A DNA stretch of 36,482 nt from an uncultured Algibacter sp. (GCF_905480415.1 NZ_CAJQQI010000117.1:1-36482); one strand, 5' to 3'. Positions 17,991 to 26,619 are shown, counted from the stretch's first letter. Notes: generated from the sequence alone by a model not told the origin. Program-made: numbers and translations.

Positions 17991-18830
17991 ATGAACAAAT
18001 TTTTTTATATTCTAATAGTTTTCACAGTTTTAAGTAGCTGCAACGAATATCAGAAGGCTTTAAAAGCTGATGGGGAAGGTGCTATTGCTACAAAATTTAA
18101 AATGGGAGAAGCATTGTATAATGAAGGTAAATTTGCCAAAGCTAATAGGCTTTTTGCTCAAATTGTTCCAAATTATAGAGGGAAACCTCAGGCTGAAAAG
18201 TTAATGTATTTATATTCAAATACATTTTACAAAATGCGAGACTTTTATATAGCGGGTTATCAATTTGAACGTTTCGCATCAAGTTATCCTAAAAGTGAAA
18301 AGCTGGAGGAGGCTTCTTTTTTGAGTGCTAAAAGTTATTACCAGTTATCGCCTATATATAGTAAAGAACAAAAAGAAACAAAAGAAGCTATTGAAAAACT
18401 TCAGGAGTTTATCAATTTGTTTCCGGGGTCTAAATATATCTCTGAAGCTAATACACTAGTACAAGAGCTTGATTTTAAACTAGAGAAAAAAGCTTATGAA
18501 ATTGCTAGGCAATATAACCATATATCAGATTATCCCGCATCAGTTAGATCGTTTGATAATTTTATATTTGAATTTCCTGGTTCTAAATTACGTGAAAATG
18601 CACTTTTTTACAGGTTAGATTCAGCATATAAATTAGCAGTTAACAGTGTAGAATACAAAAACACACCCCAAAACGGTTTAGTACATTTAAAGAAAGAACG
18701 TTTGGAAACAGCTAAAGAGTATTCTGAGGCTTTCAAAGAGATTTACGCCAATTCAGAATATATTGAAAATGTGAATGAAATGGCATCAGCAATAAATGAA
18801 GTATTAAAAAGTTACAGCACCAAAAGTTAA
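17991..18830 (+). CDS. bamD: Outer membrane assembly lipoprotein BamD
   Basis: Periplasm-facing lipoprotein of the BAM complex that inserts beta-barrel proteins in the outer membrane. The 279-residue protein has a signal peptide with lipobox LSSC (Cys17). Tetratricopeptide-like helical pairs follow: GEALYNEGKFAKANRLFAQI (about residue 40), the FYIAGYQFERFASSYPKSEKLEEA repeat, KEAIEKLQEFINLFPGSKY and YPASVRSFDNFIFEFPGSKLRENA. Repeated aromatic-PGS/PKS turns are typical of YfiO/BamD. It is the first gene of the group that continues with the omega-like subunit and coaBC. Confidence 0.92.
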   Translation: MNKFFYILIVFTVLSSCNEYQKALKADGEGAIATKFKMGEALYNEGKFAKANRLFAQIVPNYRGKPQAEKLMYLYSNTFYKMRDFYIAGYQFERFASSYPKSEKLEEASFLSAKSYYQLSPIYSKEQKETKEAIEKLQEFINLFPGSKYISEANTLVQELDFKLEKKAYEIARQYNHISDYPASVRSFDNFIFEFPGSKLRENALFYRLDSAYKLAVNSVEYKNTPQNGLVHLKKERLETAKEYSEAFKEIYANSEYIENVNEMASAINEVLKSYSTKS

Positions 18831-18841
18831 ATTATAATAAA

Positions 18842-19171
18842 ATGGATTTAAAAAAAACCAATGCTCCAGTTAATACGGTAACGTATGATAGAAATCAAAT
18901 AGATGAGCCGACTGAGAACATCTACGAGTCAATTTCAATCATTTCAAGACGTGCAGATCAAATTAACACAGAGATTAAGAAAGAACTCATTGATAAGTTA
19001 GAAGAATTTGCTACTTTCAATGATAGTCTTGAAGAGATTTTTGAAAACAAAGAGCAAATTGAGGTTTCTAAATTTTACGAAAAATTACCAAAACCTCATG
19101 CTTTAGCTGTTCAAGAATGGTTAACGGATAAAATTTATTTTAGAAATACAGAGGAAGATTCTCAAGAATAA
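18842..19171 (+). CDS. rpoZ: RNA polymerase omega-like subunit
   Basis: Small protein of 109 residues that I recognise as the Bacteroidota version of the RNA polymerase omega subunit. Omega helps fold and assemble the beta' subunit. The central segment NIYESISIISRRADQINTEIKKEL corresponds to the omega helix pair in which the chain wraps the beta' tail. The C-terminal acidic tail with KFYEKLPKPHALAVQEWL is characteristic of the flavobacterial form and absent from the E. coli one. It lies 11 bp after bamD and precedes coaBC; in many bacteria omega is likewise next to coaBC. Confidence 0.85.
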   Translation: MDLKKTNAPVNTVTYDRNQIDEPTENIYESISIISRRADQINTEIKKELIDKLEEFATFNDSLEEIFENKEQIEVSKFYEKLPKPHALAVQEWLTDKIYFRNTEEDSQE

Positions 19172-19196
19172 TTTCTAAATTTAAACACCATTAAAT

Positions 19197-19234
19197 AAAC
19201 TCCAATACCTTTTTAATAAATGGTCTTGGAGTTT
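19197..19234 (+). terminator. Hairpin between omega-like gene and coaBC
   Basis: A 13-bp stem with one mismatch (19197-19209 with 19222-19234, arms AAACTCCAATACC and GGTCTTGGAGTTT) has a 12-nt loop. It ends 23 nt before the coaBC ATG. The following bases are T-rich but broken, so it may be a weak terminator or an attenuator rather than a strong stop. I see no clear promoter between it and coaBC. Confidence 0.4.
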
Positions 19235-19257
19235 GTTTGGTTATTAACAAATTTTTT

Positions 19258-20469
19258 ATGAGCATATTAAGTGGAAAAAACATACTACTTGGCGTAACCG
19301 CTGGCATTGCTGCTTATAAATCTGCTTCGTTGGTTAGGTTGTTTATTAAATCTGGAGCTCACGTAAAAGTAGTTATGACACCTTCTGCCAAAGAATTTGT
19401 CACTCCTTTAACTTTATCGACATTGTCAAAACATCCTGTATACTCTTCTTTCACAAATGAGGAGGATGATAATGCTGTATGGAATAACCATGTAGAATTA
19501 GGGCTTTGGGCAGATGTATTTGTTATTGCACCAGCAACTGCTAATACCTTATCAAAAATGGCAAATGGTGTTTGTGATAACTTATTATTAGCTACATATT
19601 TATCAGCCAAATGTCCTGTGTATTTTGCGCCTACTATGGATTTAGACATGTATAAGCATCCATCGACACTTCAGTCTTTCGAAAAACTAAATGATTTCGG
19701 GAATATTATGATTCCTGCTACTAGCGGCGAATTGGCAAGTGGTTTAGTCGGGGAGGGTAGAATGGCAGAGCCAGATGATATAGTTTCTATTATAGAAAAT
19801 GATATTTTAGGAAGACTTCCACTTCGTGGAAAAAAGGTTTTAATTACTGCAGGACCAACCCATGAAGCTATTGACCCTGTGCGCTTTATAGGTAATCATT
19901 CTAGCGGTAAAATGGGATTTGAAATAGCTAAAGCGGCAGCCAATTTAGGGGCTGAGGTTATTTTAATTACTGGACCAACACATCAAAAAGCACCTCATGC
20001 TTTGATACACGTTATACCCGTTGTGAGTGCACAAGATATGTATAAAGAGGTACATAAATATTTTACAACGTCAGATATAGCTATTCTTTCTGCGGCCGTT
20101 GCAGATTATAAACCTAAAGAAGTGGCGAATAAGAAAATAAAAAAGAAGTCTGAAACGTTAACTTTAGAGTTGGAAAAAACTAAAGATATTCTGGGGTCTT
20201 TGGGAGAAATTAAAAAGCAACAATATTTAGTCGGTTTTGCATTGGAAACCAACAACGAATTAGAACATGCAAAAGGAAAATTAAAAAGAAAGAATTTAAA
20301 TTTAATTGTATTAAATTCGTTAAATGATAAAGGTGCTGGCTTTAAAACCGATACTAATAAAGTGACTTTCATTGACGATAAAGATAATATTTATGAGTTT
20401 CAGTTAAAGTCGAAAGCAGAAGTGGCTTCGGATTTATTAAATAAAATTATATCAGAAATTGATGCGTAA
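19258..20469 (+). CDS. coaBC: Phosphopantothenoylcysteine synthase/decarboxylase CoaBC
   Basis: Bifunctional enzyme of coenzyme A synthesis: couples cysteine to 4'-phosphopantothenate, then decarboxylates the product. The 403-residue chain starts with the flavin-binding CoaC domain (GVTAGIAAYKSASLVRLF; APATANTLSKMANGVCDNLL; the catalytic His is probably in NNHVE; PTMDLDM near residue 128). It continues with the CoaB synthetase domain (GKKVLITAGPTHEAIDPVRFIGNHSSGKMG from about residue 190; AAVADYKPKE). The frame is open from a TTG at 19237, but the ATG at 19258 matches the family start. Its 3' end overlaps the DUF4835 gene by 8 bp. coaE for the last CoA step is 5.5 kb downstream. Confidence 0.96.
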   Translation: MSILSGKNILLGVTAGIAAYKSASLVRLFIKSGAHVKVVMTPSAKEFVTPLTLSTLSKHPVYSSFTNEEDDNAVWNNHVELGLWADVFVIAPATANTLSKMANGVCDNLLLATYLSAKCPVYFAPTMDLDMYKHPSTLQSFEKLNDFGNIMIPATSGELASGLVGEGRMAEPDDIVSIIENDILGRLPLRGKKVLITAGPTHEAIDPVRFIGNHSSGKMGFEIAKAAANLGAEVILITGPTHQKAPHALIHVIPVVSAQDMYKEVHKYFTTSDIAILSAAVADYKPKEVANKKIKKKSETLTLELEKTKDILGSLGEIKKQQYLVGFALETNNELEHAKGKLKRKNLNLIVLNSLNDKGAGFKTDTNKVTFIDDKDNIYEFQLKSKAEVASDLLNKIISEIDA

Positions 20470-21349
20470 TATTCTAGTTGTATTAATAATTTGCCTTGGA
20501 CTAAAAGGGTTTTCACAGGAATTGAATTGTAATGTTGTTGTAAACGCAGAACAAACTGGTAATGAAAACTTTCCAATTTTCAAAACACTTGAAAAGCAAC
20601 TCAATGAGTTTATTAATAATACGAAATGGACAAATAAAACCTTTAAAGATCAAGAACGTATTAACTGTAATATGTTTTTGAATGTTACCAATTACAGTGG
20701 GGAGTCCTTTCAAGCAACACTGCAAGTGCAATCATCTCGACCAATTTACGGATCTTCTTTTAGTACACCCATATATAACTTTAACGACAAGGATTTTAAT
20801 TTTAGGTATTTAGAGTTTCAGAATTTAATTTATAATCCTTCTCAATTTGAATCTAACCTTATTTCTGTTATCGCGTTTCATGTAAACATGATGTTGGCAC
20901 TAGATGCTGATTCGTTTCAAGAAAATGGAGGCGATGCGTATTATAAACAGGCTCAAATTATTACGAATTATTCTCAACAAGGTAATTTTAAAGGTTGGAA
21001 ATTAGAAGACGGGTTACAAAGTAGATTCTCGCTTATTGACAATGTGTTGTCGCCAACATTTAAAGAGTTTAGAGATGTTATGTATACGTACCACAGAAAT
21101 GGTTTAGATATCATGAGTGATGATGTTAAAGCGGGTAAAGTAGCTATTTCAAAATCTTTAGAGAAGTTTCAAGCCATCAATAGACGTAGGCCAAATTCTT
21201 TTCTATTACGTATATTTTTTGATGCCAAAGCAGAAGAAGTAGAGCAAATTTTTTCAGACGGTCCAAATGTAAACATAGCAAGTTTAAAAGAAACATTACA
21301 AAAAATTGCTCCTATGCATAGTAGTAAGTGGCAAAATATTAAATATTAA
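20462..21349 (+). CDS. DUF4835 exported protein
   Basis: Protein of 295 residues with a signal peptide (MRNILVVLIICLGLKGFSQ, probable cleavage after FSQ). It belongs to the DUF4835 family, which in Bacteroidota occupies this place between coaBC and recN. Visible family features include the early 'ELNCNVVVNAEQ' strand, a KDFNFRYLEFQNLIYNPSQFESNL segment and a C-terminal helical part. The function is unknown; envelope location is implied by the signal. A TTG three bases earlier is in frame, but the ATG at 20462 is preferred. It overlaps the coaBC stop and is translated from the same mRNA. Confidence 0.88.
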   Translation: MRNILVVLIICLGLKGFSQELNCNVVVNAEQTGNENFPIFKTLEKQLNEFINNTKWTNKTFKDQERINCNMFLNVTNYSGESFQATLQVQSSRPIYGSSFSTPIYNFNDKDFNFRYLEFQNLIYNPSQFESNLISVIAFHVNMMLALDADSFQENGGDAYYKQAQIITNYSQQGNFKGWKLEDGLQSRFSLIDNVLSPTFKEFRDVMYTYHRNGLDIMSDDVKAGKVAISKSLEKFQAINRRRPNSFLLRIFFDAKAEEVEQIFSDGPNVNIASLKETLQKIAPMHSSKWQNIKY

Positions 21350-21407
21350 TATCTCATTAATATAGTTGCTAATCGTGAGTATGAGAATACTGAAAACTGT
21401 AGACTGA

Positions 21408-23060
21408 ATGCTAACCTCCCTTTCTATAAAAAATTATGCTTTAATTGACAGTCTTAATGTTGACTTTAATGATGGTTTTTCAATAATAACAGGTGAAACT
21501 GGTGCAGGAAAATCAATATTATTAGGTGGTTTATCATTGATTTTAGGTAAGCGGGCTGATTTGAGTAGTTTAAAAGACGCCACACAAAAATGCATTATAG
21601 AAGCTGTTTTTAACATTTCTAATTATAATTTAAAACCACTTTTTGAGTCTGAAGATTTTGATTTTGAATCGCAAACTATAATCCGAAGAGAAATATTACC
21701 TTCTGGTAAATCAAGAGCGTTTGTTAATGATTCTCCTGTTAATTTAACAAGCTTACAATTGTTAGGAGAGCGCTTAGTCGATATTCATTCTCAACATCAA
21801 ACATTGCAACTTACTAGTAACGACTTTCAGTTTCAGGTGATTGATGCGTTAGCGAAGAATGAAGATTCGCTTCAGAATTATAGAACACTTTTAAAGGACT
21901 ATAAGAACCTGAAAAAAGAATACAAAGAACTCTTGTCTTTTCAAACTGAGGCCATCAAAGAACATGATTACAACTCGTTTTTATTAAACGAATTACTCGA
22001 AGCTAATTTAGTAGTTGGCGAAGTTGAGGTGTTAGAAGCGGAATATAAAACACTAAATAATATTGAAGGCATCAAAGAAAATCTTTCTGAAGCTTATCAA
22101 CTTTTAAGTGATGAACAGCTTGGTGTTTTATCGTCTCTTACTTCATTGAAAAATATCTTTCAAAAGTTATCTGGTTTTTCTTCTAAGTATGAAGAGTTAT
22201 TCAATAGAGCAAATAGTAGTTTAATTGATATGAATGATTTGTTTAGCGAGATTCATGTATTACAAGAAAACTTAGAAGTCAACCCAAATAGACTCGAAGT
22301 TGTTGATGCTAAATTGAAAATGATTCATGTTTTGATGCAAAAGCATGTCGTTTCTGATGTGTCAGAATTAATTACCATAAAGAATCAACTGGAAGAGAAA
22401 GTTGCAGTGACTGAAAACTTAGATGAAACCATCCAGAAAAAACAATCTGAAATCGTTTCCAAAGAGACTGAGTTAAATACAATTTCTCAAGGTATACATA
22501 CAAATCGTTCCGAAGTTATTCCACAATTAAAAAAAGAATTGGAAACTATTTTACTGGATTTAGGTATGCCAAATGCACAGTTTAATATTGATGTTGTAAT
22601 TAGCGATACCTTTTATGCAAATGGGAAGGATGAATTGTCATTTTTGTTTTCAGCTAATAAAGGCGGAAGTTTTAATGAATTAAAAAAAGCAGCTTCAGGC
22701 GGAGAGCTCTCAAGAATTATGCTAGCCATAAAGTCTGTCTTGGCAGAATATATACAATTACCAACCATTATGTTTGATGAAATAGACTCTGGTGTTTCTG
22801 GTGAGATTTCAAATAAAATGGGAGATATCATGTTGCAAATGAGTAAGAATATGCAAGTGTTTTCGATCACGCATTTACCGCAAATTGCAGCTAAAGGTCT
22901 TTCTCATTTTAAAGTTTATAAAGAAGATGTCAATGAGGTGACTCAAACCAATTTGATTGAGCTGAATCATGATGAACGAATAATCGAAATTGCTCAAATG
23001 CTTGGTGGTTCAGAAATGTCAACATCTGCCATAGCTCATGCTAAAGAATTACTCAATTAA
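21408..23060 (+). CDS. recN: DNA repair protein RecN
   Basis: SMC-like ATPase that tethers DNA ends during double-strand-break repair. The 550-residue protein has Walker A GETGAGKS near residue 28, a long coiled-coil middle (about 150-370), then the ABC signature ASGGELSRIMLAIK near residue 427 and Walker B PTIMFDEIDSGVSGE near residue 450, ending with ITHLPQIAAKG. Length and domain order are normal. It lies 58 bp after the DUF4835 gene with no clear promoter box, so it is probably the last gene of the bamD-led series. Confidence 0.97.
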   Translation: MLTSLSIKNYALIDSLNVDFNDGFSIITGETGAGKSILLGGLSLILGKRADLSSLKDATQKCIIEAVFNISNYNLKPLFESEDFDFESQTIIRREILPSGKSRAFVNDSPVNLTSLQLLGERLVDIHSQHQTLQLTSNDFQFQVIDALAKNEDSLQNYRTLLKDYKNLKKEYKELLSFQTEAIKEHDYNSFLLNELLEANLVVGEVEVLEAEYKTLNNIEGIKENLSEAYQLLSDEQLGVLSSLTSLKNIFQKLSGFSSKYEELFNRANSSLIDMNDLFSEIHVLQENLEVNPNRLEVVDAKLKMIHVLMQKHVVSDVSELITIKNQLEEKVAVTENLDETIQKKQSEIVSKETELNTISQGIHTNRSEVIPQLKKELETILLDLGMPNAQFNIDVVISDTFYANGKDELSFLFSANKGGSFNELKKAASGGELSRIMLAIKSVLAEYIQLPTIMFDEIDSGVSGEISNKMGDIMLQMSKNMQVFSITHLPQIAAKGLSHFKVYKEDVNEVTQTNLIELNHDERIIEIAQMLGGSEMSTSAIAHAKELLN

Positions 23061-23064
23061 TTAG

Positions 23065-23072
23065 TATATTTG
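23065..23072 (+). promoter_or_regulatory. TAnnTTTG promoter box of the FabI-like gene
   Basis: TATATTTG matches the -7 consensus, directly after the recN stop and 45 nt before the reductase ATG, giving it a separate promoter with a leader of about 40 nt. Confidence 0.55.
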
Positions 23073-23117
23073 AGCGCTAAATAAACAAATAACTAACCCA
23101 CATATAAACCATTAAAT

Positions 23118-23933
23118 ATGTACAACTTATTAAAAGGAAAAAAAGGAATCATTTTCGGAGCATTAGATTCTAATTCAATTGCTTGGAAAACTGCTGAACG
23201 TGTTCATGAAGAAGGAGGCCAATTTGTTTTAACTAACGCGCCTGTAGCAATGAGAATGGGACAAATTGATGAGTTAGCAAAAAAAACAGGTTCTCAAATT
23301 ATTCCTGCTGATGCTACATCACTTGAAGATTTACAGAATTTAATAGACAAGTCTCAGGAAATTCTTGGAGGAAAAATTGATTTTGTTTTGCATTCTATAG
23401 GGATGTCTATCAATGTTAGAAAGGGTAAGCATTATACAGATCAAAATTATGCTTGGACGCAAAAAGGAACAGATGTTTCGGCGATGTCCTTTCATAAATT
23501 GATGCAAACATTGTACAAATCTGACGCTATGAATGAATGGGGAAGTATTGTGGCATTAACCTATATGGCTGCACAACGTGTTTTTCCAGATTATAATGAT
23601 ATGGCTGATAATAAAGCATATTTAGAGAGTATCGCACGTAGTTTTGGGTACTTCTTTGGAAGAGATAAAAAAGTTCGTGTTAATACCATTTCTCAATCGC
23701 CAACACCAACAACAGCTGGTAGTGGTGTTAAAGGATTTGATGGTTTTATAGCTTATGCAGAAAAAATGTCGCCGCTTGGTAATGCTACCGCTTTAGATTG
23801 TGCAAATTATACAGTGTCTTTGTTTAGTGATTTAACGAAACGTGTAACATTGCAAAATTTATTCCATGATGGTGGTTTTAGTAATATGGGTGTTAGCGAT
23901 GCTGTAATGTCTACGTTCGTAGGAGAAGAATAA
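23118..23933 (+). CDS. fabI: Enoyl-ACP reductase, FabI type
   Basis: Last reductive step of fatty acid elongation (enoyl-ACP to acyl-ACP with NAD(P)H). The 271-residue short-chain dehydrogenase has the FabI-style cofactor motif GALDSNSIAW (about residues 14-23) instead of the classical TGxxxGIG. The active site has Tyr149 and the Tyr159-x6-Lys166 pair in YNDMADNK. The QSPTPTTAGSGVKGFDGF segment corresponds to the flexible substrate loop. Some annotation schemes would call it only an SDR oxidoreductase. It has its own promoter box upstream and a strong terminator downstream, so it is probably transcribed alone. Confidence 0.88.
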   Translation: MYNLLKGKKGIIFGALDSNSIAWKTAERVHEEGGQFVLTNAPVAMRMGQIDELAKKTGSQIIPADATSLEDLQNLIDKSQEILGGKIDFVLHSIGMSINVRKGKHYTDQNYAWTQKGTDVSAMSFHKLMQTLYKSDAMNEWGSIVALTYMAAQRVFPDYNDMADNKAYLESIARSFGYFFGRDKKVRVNTISQSPTPTTAGSGVKGFDGFIAYAEKMSPLGNATALDCANYTVSLFSDLTKRVTLQNLFHDGGFSNMGVSDAVMSTFVGEE

Positions 23934-23951
23934 ATAATATTTACATTGAAG

Positions 23952-23981
23952 AAAGCCACCCTTAAAGCGGTGGCTTTTTTT
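23952..23981 (+). terminator. Intrinsic terminator after the FabI-like gene
   Basis: AAAGCCACC (23952-23960) and GGTGGCTTT (23969-23977) form a perfect 9-bp stem with an 8-nt loop, followed by T's to 23981. This is a textbook rho-independent terminator. The next promoter box starts 2 bp after it. Confidence 0.88.
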
Positions 23982-23983
23982 GT

Positions 23984-23991
23984 TACTTTTG
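23984..23991 (+). promoter_or_regulatory. TAnnTTTG box 4 nt before the start codon
   Basis: TACTTTTG is followed by TTTT and then the ATG of the glycosyltransferase gene. With the transcription start expected a few bases after the box, the mRNA should begin at or next to the ATG. The box also lies directly against the preceding terminator. Confidence 0.6.
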
Positions 23992-23995
23992 TTTT

Positions 23996-25003
23996 ATGTT
24001 ATTACAATATTCATTTATTATTCCTGTGTTTAATCGTCCTGATGAAATTCAAGAACTTTTACAGAGTTTTGAAACTTTAGAAGGGGATATGTCATATGAA
24101 ATTGTAATTGTAGAAGATGGATCAACTCAAACTTCAAGAGATGTCGTTGAAACATTCACTAAAAAACTTAATATTTCTTATTTTTTTAAAGAGAACTCAG
24201 GACCTGGAGACTCAAGGAATTTTGGAATGAAACATGCTAAAGGGAACTATTTCATTATTTTAGATTCTGATTGTATTTTGTCGAAACAGTATTTGATTGA
24301 AGTAGAAAAGAGTTTGAAAATAGATTTTGTTGATTGTTTTGGCGGGCCTGATGCTGCTCATGATTCGTTTTCAAATCTTCAAAAAGCGATTAATTTTTCA
24401 ATGACCTCAGTTGTTACTACAGGAGGCATTAGAGGACATAAAAAAAGCATTAATAAATTTCAGCCTAGAAGTTTCAATATGGGACTTTCTAAGAAAGCCT
24501 TTGAAGATTCAAAGGGATTTGGAAGAATTCATCCTGGAGAAGATCCAGATTTATCCATCCGATTATGGAATTTGGGCTATAAAACAAAATTGGTTCCTGA
24601 AGCTTTTGTGTATCATAAACGACGCGTTTCATGGAAGGGTTTTTATAAACAAGTTTTTAAATTTGGAATGGTTCGGCCTATTTTAAATACGTGGTTTCCT
24701 TCAACAAAAAAAGCCACCTATTGGTTTCCAACTTTATTTAGTCTGGGCCTAATCACGGCTATTTTGCTATTTGCTTTTGGATTTAAATGGCTCTTAATCG
24801 GATATGGATTGTATTTTGTGATCGCTTTTATATTAGCTTTATTTGTTGCAAAGAGTGTAATAGTCTCTATATTGGTGATGCCCGCAATTTTAATTCAGTT
24901 TTTTGGTTATGGCTATGGGTTTTTAAAATCTACTTTTGCGGTTTCTATATTGAATAAAAATCCTGAAACGCATTTTCCTAATTTATTCTTTAAATTGAAA
25001 TAA
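23996..25003 (+). CDS. Family 2 glycosyltransferase with C-terminal membrane segments
   Basis: Membrane-associated glycosyltransferase of 335 residues. The GT-A catalytic domain (about 1-230) starts with FIIPVFNRPDEIQELLQS, then IVIVEDGSTQTS. The metal-binding acidic motif is in ILDSDCI (about residue 86). The acceptor region has GRIHPGEDPDLSIRLWNLGYKTK (about residue 180). Two or three hydrophobic helices follow (about 243-310). Donor and acceptor sugars cannot be assigned. It overlaps the YbbR gene by one base, so glycosyltransferase, YbbR and coaE form one unit. Its mRNA is probably leaderless. Confidence 0.9.
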   Translation: MLLQYSFIIPVFNRPDEIQELLQSFETLEGDMSYEIVIVEDGSTQTSRDVVETFTKKLNISYFFKENSGPGDSRNFGMKHAKGNYFIILDSDCILSKQYLIEVEKSLKIDFVDCFGGPDAAHDSFSNLQKAINFSMTSVVTTGGIRGHKKSINKFQPRSFNMGLSKKAFEDSKGFGRIHPGEDPDLSIRLWNLGYKTKLVPEAFVYHKRRVSWKGFYKQVFKFGMVRPILNTWFPSTKKATYWFPTLFSLGLITAILLFAFGFKWLLIGYGLYFVIAFILALFVAKSVIVSILVMPAILIQFFGYGYGFLKSTFAVSILNKNPETHFPNLFFKLK

Positions 25004-25959
25004 TGAAAAAATTAAAAGCAGATATTATAGCGTCCTTTAAAAATAAAAGAATCAATGTATTCATTTTATTCTTACTATTTGCTTTCGTTATTTTAATTTT
25101 TACCAAACTATCAAAAGAGTACACAAATACAATACCTTTTGAAATCAAAAAATTAAATATACCTCAAGAAAATGTTATTTTAAATGACTCACTTAATTTA
25201 AATATCACGTTAAAAACTCATGGCTTTAAGTGGTTGAAGTACTATTTTTCTGAGCCAAAGATTGAAATAGATTTCAGTAAAGACGTTTACAAAAAAGAAG
25301 GTGTTTTTGTTTGGAATAAATCGAGTTCATATCTAAATAATACTCAATTTGATAAACAAGTAGAGATTTTGAGCATAACTCCAAATCCCATTACATTTCG
25401 ATATGGTGATAATATGGTAAAAAAAGTACCCGTTATATTGAAGGCTGATATTAGTTTTAGTCCTGGTTTTAATATGTCTAGTAGTCTAATTTCTGAACCT
25501 GATTCGATTACAGTGGTTGGCCCCGATATATTGGTTTCTGAAATTACTGCCCTTGAAACAGAAGTTTTGACTTTAAAAGATGTACGAGCAGATTTGTCAG
25601 AAACGATACAGCTCAAATTACCAAAAAGCATTTCAAATTTAAAGTTTTCTTCCAAACAAATTGTATTAAAAGGGCAAGTAGAAAAATATACAGAGGGCAC
25701 TCTTAAAATCCCTGTTTCTATAATTAATACTCCGAAAAACACAAAACTAAAATACTTTCCAAAGGTAGTTAGTGTTTCGTATTATGTAAGTTTGAGTAGC
25801 TTTAATACCATTGTGCCCAAAGATTTTAAGGTGGTTTGCGATTTTAATAAAACGAATGAAAGTCAATCTTTTTTAATCCCAGAACTTGTTCAATATCCTG
25901 AGACGGTTAAGAATGCAAGAGTTGGACAACAACGCATTGAATTTATTATAACAAAATGA
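25003..25959 (+). CDS. YbbR-domain membrane protein
   Basis: Protein of 318 residues with one N-terminal transmembrane helix (about 19-36) and an extracytoplasmic region with YbbR-like repeats. Recognisable repeat elements are 'PFEIKKLNIPQENVILN', 'PITFRYGDNMVKKVPVILKAD' with a following 'PDSITVVGPDILVSEI', and 'GTLKIPVSI'. In Firmicutes a YbbR protein (CdaR) regulates the diadenylate cyclase CdaA. No cyclase gene is next to this one, so that role is not supported here. It overlaps the glycosyltransferase stop by one base and the coaE start by 4 bp. Confidence 0.85.
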   Translation: MKKLKADIIASFKNKRINVFILFLLFAFVILIFTKLSKEYTNTIPFEIKKLNIPQENVILNDSLNLNITLKTHGFKWLKYYFSEPKIEIDFSKDVYKKEGVFVWNKSSSYLNNTQFDKQVEILSITPNPITFRYGDNMVKKVPVILKADISFSPGFNMSSSLISEPDSITVVGPDILVSEITALETEVLTLKDVRADLSETIQLKLPKSISNLKFSSKQIVLKGQVEKYTEGTLKIPVSIINTPKNTKLKYFPKVVSVSYYVSLSSFNTIVPKDFKVVCDFNKTNESQSFLIPELVQYPETVKNARVGQQRIEFIITK

Positions 25960-26540
25960 TTATTGTAGGACTTACAGGCGGAATAGGAAGCGGGAAGACA
26001 ACTGTGGCAAAACAGTTTTTAGAAATAGGGATACCTGTTTATATAGCTGATGAAGAAGCAAAACGCTTGATGAGAAGATCGAAAATCATCAAAAGAAAAC
26101 TCATCAAATTATTTGGTAAGGAGGCTTATGTAGGTGAGGAATTAAATAAACCGTTCCTAGCAAATATTATCTTCAATGATAAAAATTATTTACAAAAAAT
26201 GAATGCTATAGTTCACCCTAAGGTAGCTCGGCATTTTGAAAAATGGGTTCTAAAACAAGAAGCACCCTATGTAATTAAAGAAGTTGCCATATTATTCGAA
26301 AATGGTGGGCATAATACCTGTGATTTTGTAATTACAGTAACTGCTCCAATAGAAACAAGAATAAAACGTTTACTTAAACGAGATAATACTTCATATGAAA
26401 AAATTGAAGCCATTATGAAAAATCAATGGACGGATGAAGAAAAAGTGAAGCAGTCTCATTTTGTAATTGAAAATATAGAACTTGAAAACACTAAAAAACA
26501 AGTTGTAAAGATCCATAAGGAAATTCTTAAAAAGGCCTAA
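25956..26540 (+). CDS. coaE: Dephospho-CoA kinase CoaE
   Basis: Phosphorylates the 3'-hydroxyl of dephospho-CoA, the final step of coenzyme A synthesis. The 194-residue P-loop kinase has Walker A GGIGSGKTT at residues 8-16, then the YIADEEAKRLM dephospho-CoA segment (catalytic Asp in ADE), HPKVARHFEKW, and the lid arginines around TRIKRLLKRD. It starts within the YbbR stop (ATGA-type overlap) and is the last gene before the two-component pair. The 76-bp gap that follows contains the TGTTAA cluster. Confidence 0.96.
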   Translation: MIIVGLTGGIGSGKTTVAKQFLEIGIPVYIADEEAKRLMRRSKIIKRKLIKLFGKEAYVGEELNKPFLANIIFNDKNYLQKMNAIVHPKVARHFEKWVLKQEAPYVIKEVAILFENGGHNTCDFVITVTAPIETRIKRLLKRDNTSYEKIEAIMKNQWTDEEKVKQSHFVIENIELENTKKQVVKIHKEILKKA

Positions 26541-26549
26541 GAAGCTACA

Positions 26550-26610
26550 ATTTTAACATTTTTGTTAATGATAGGTTAAAACATAAGATTACTAAATGTT
26601 AAAATGTTAA
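26550..26610 (+). promoter_or_regulatory. TGTTAA motif cluster before the sensor kinase
   Basis: TGTTAA occurs at 26563-26568, 26597-26602 and 26605-26610, and as TTAACA at 26553-26558. A near copy GGTTAA is at 26574-26579. ATTTTAACATTT (26550-26561) and AAATGTTAAAAT (26594-26605) form a perfect 12-bp inverted repeat 32 bp apart. The cluster overlaps the promoter box and looks like an operator, possibly for the response regulator encoded downstream. Confidence 0.45.
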
Positions 26611-26615
26611 TTTTG
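26608..26615 (+). promoter_or_regulatory. TAnnTTTG box at the kinase start codon
   Basis: TAATTTTG ends one base before the ATG at 26617 and exactly 4 nt before the ATG at 26620. The second spacing is identical to that of the glycosyltransferase gene at 23996 and favours the 26620 start on a leaderless mRNA. Confidence 0.5.
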
Positions 26616-26619
26616 AATG

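Noticed and set aside
25003-25959. CdaR regulator of a cyclic di-AMP synthase
   Set aside because: The YbbR domains fit, but no diadenylate cyclase gene is adjacent, so the specific role is not supported.
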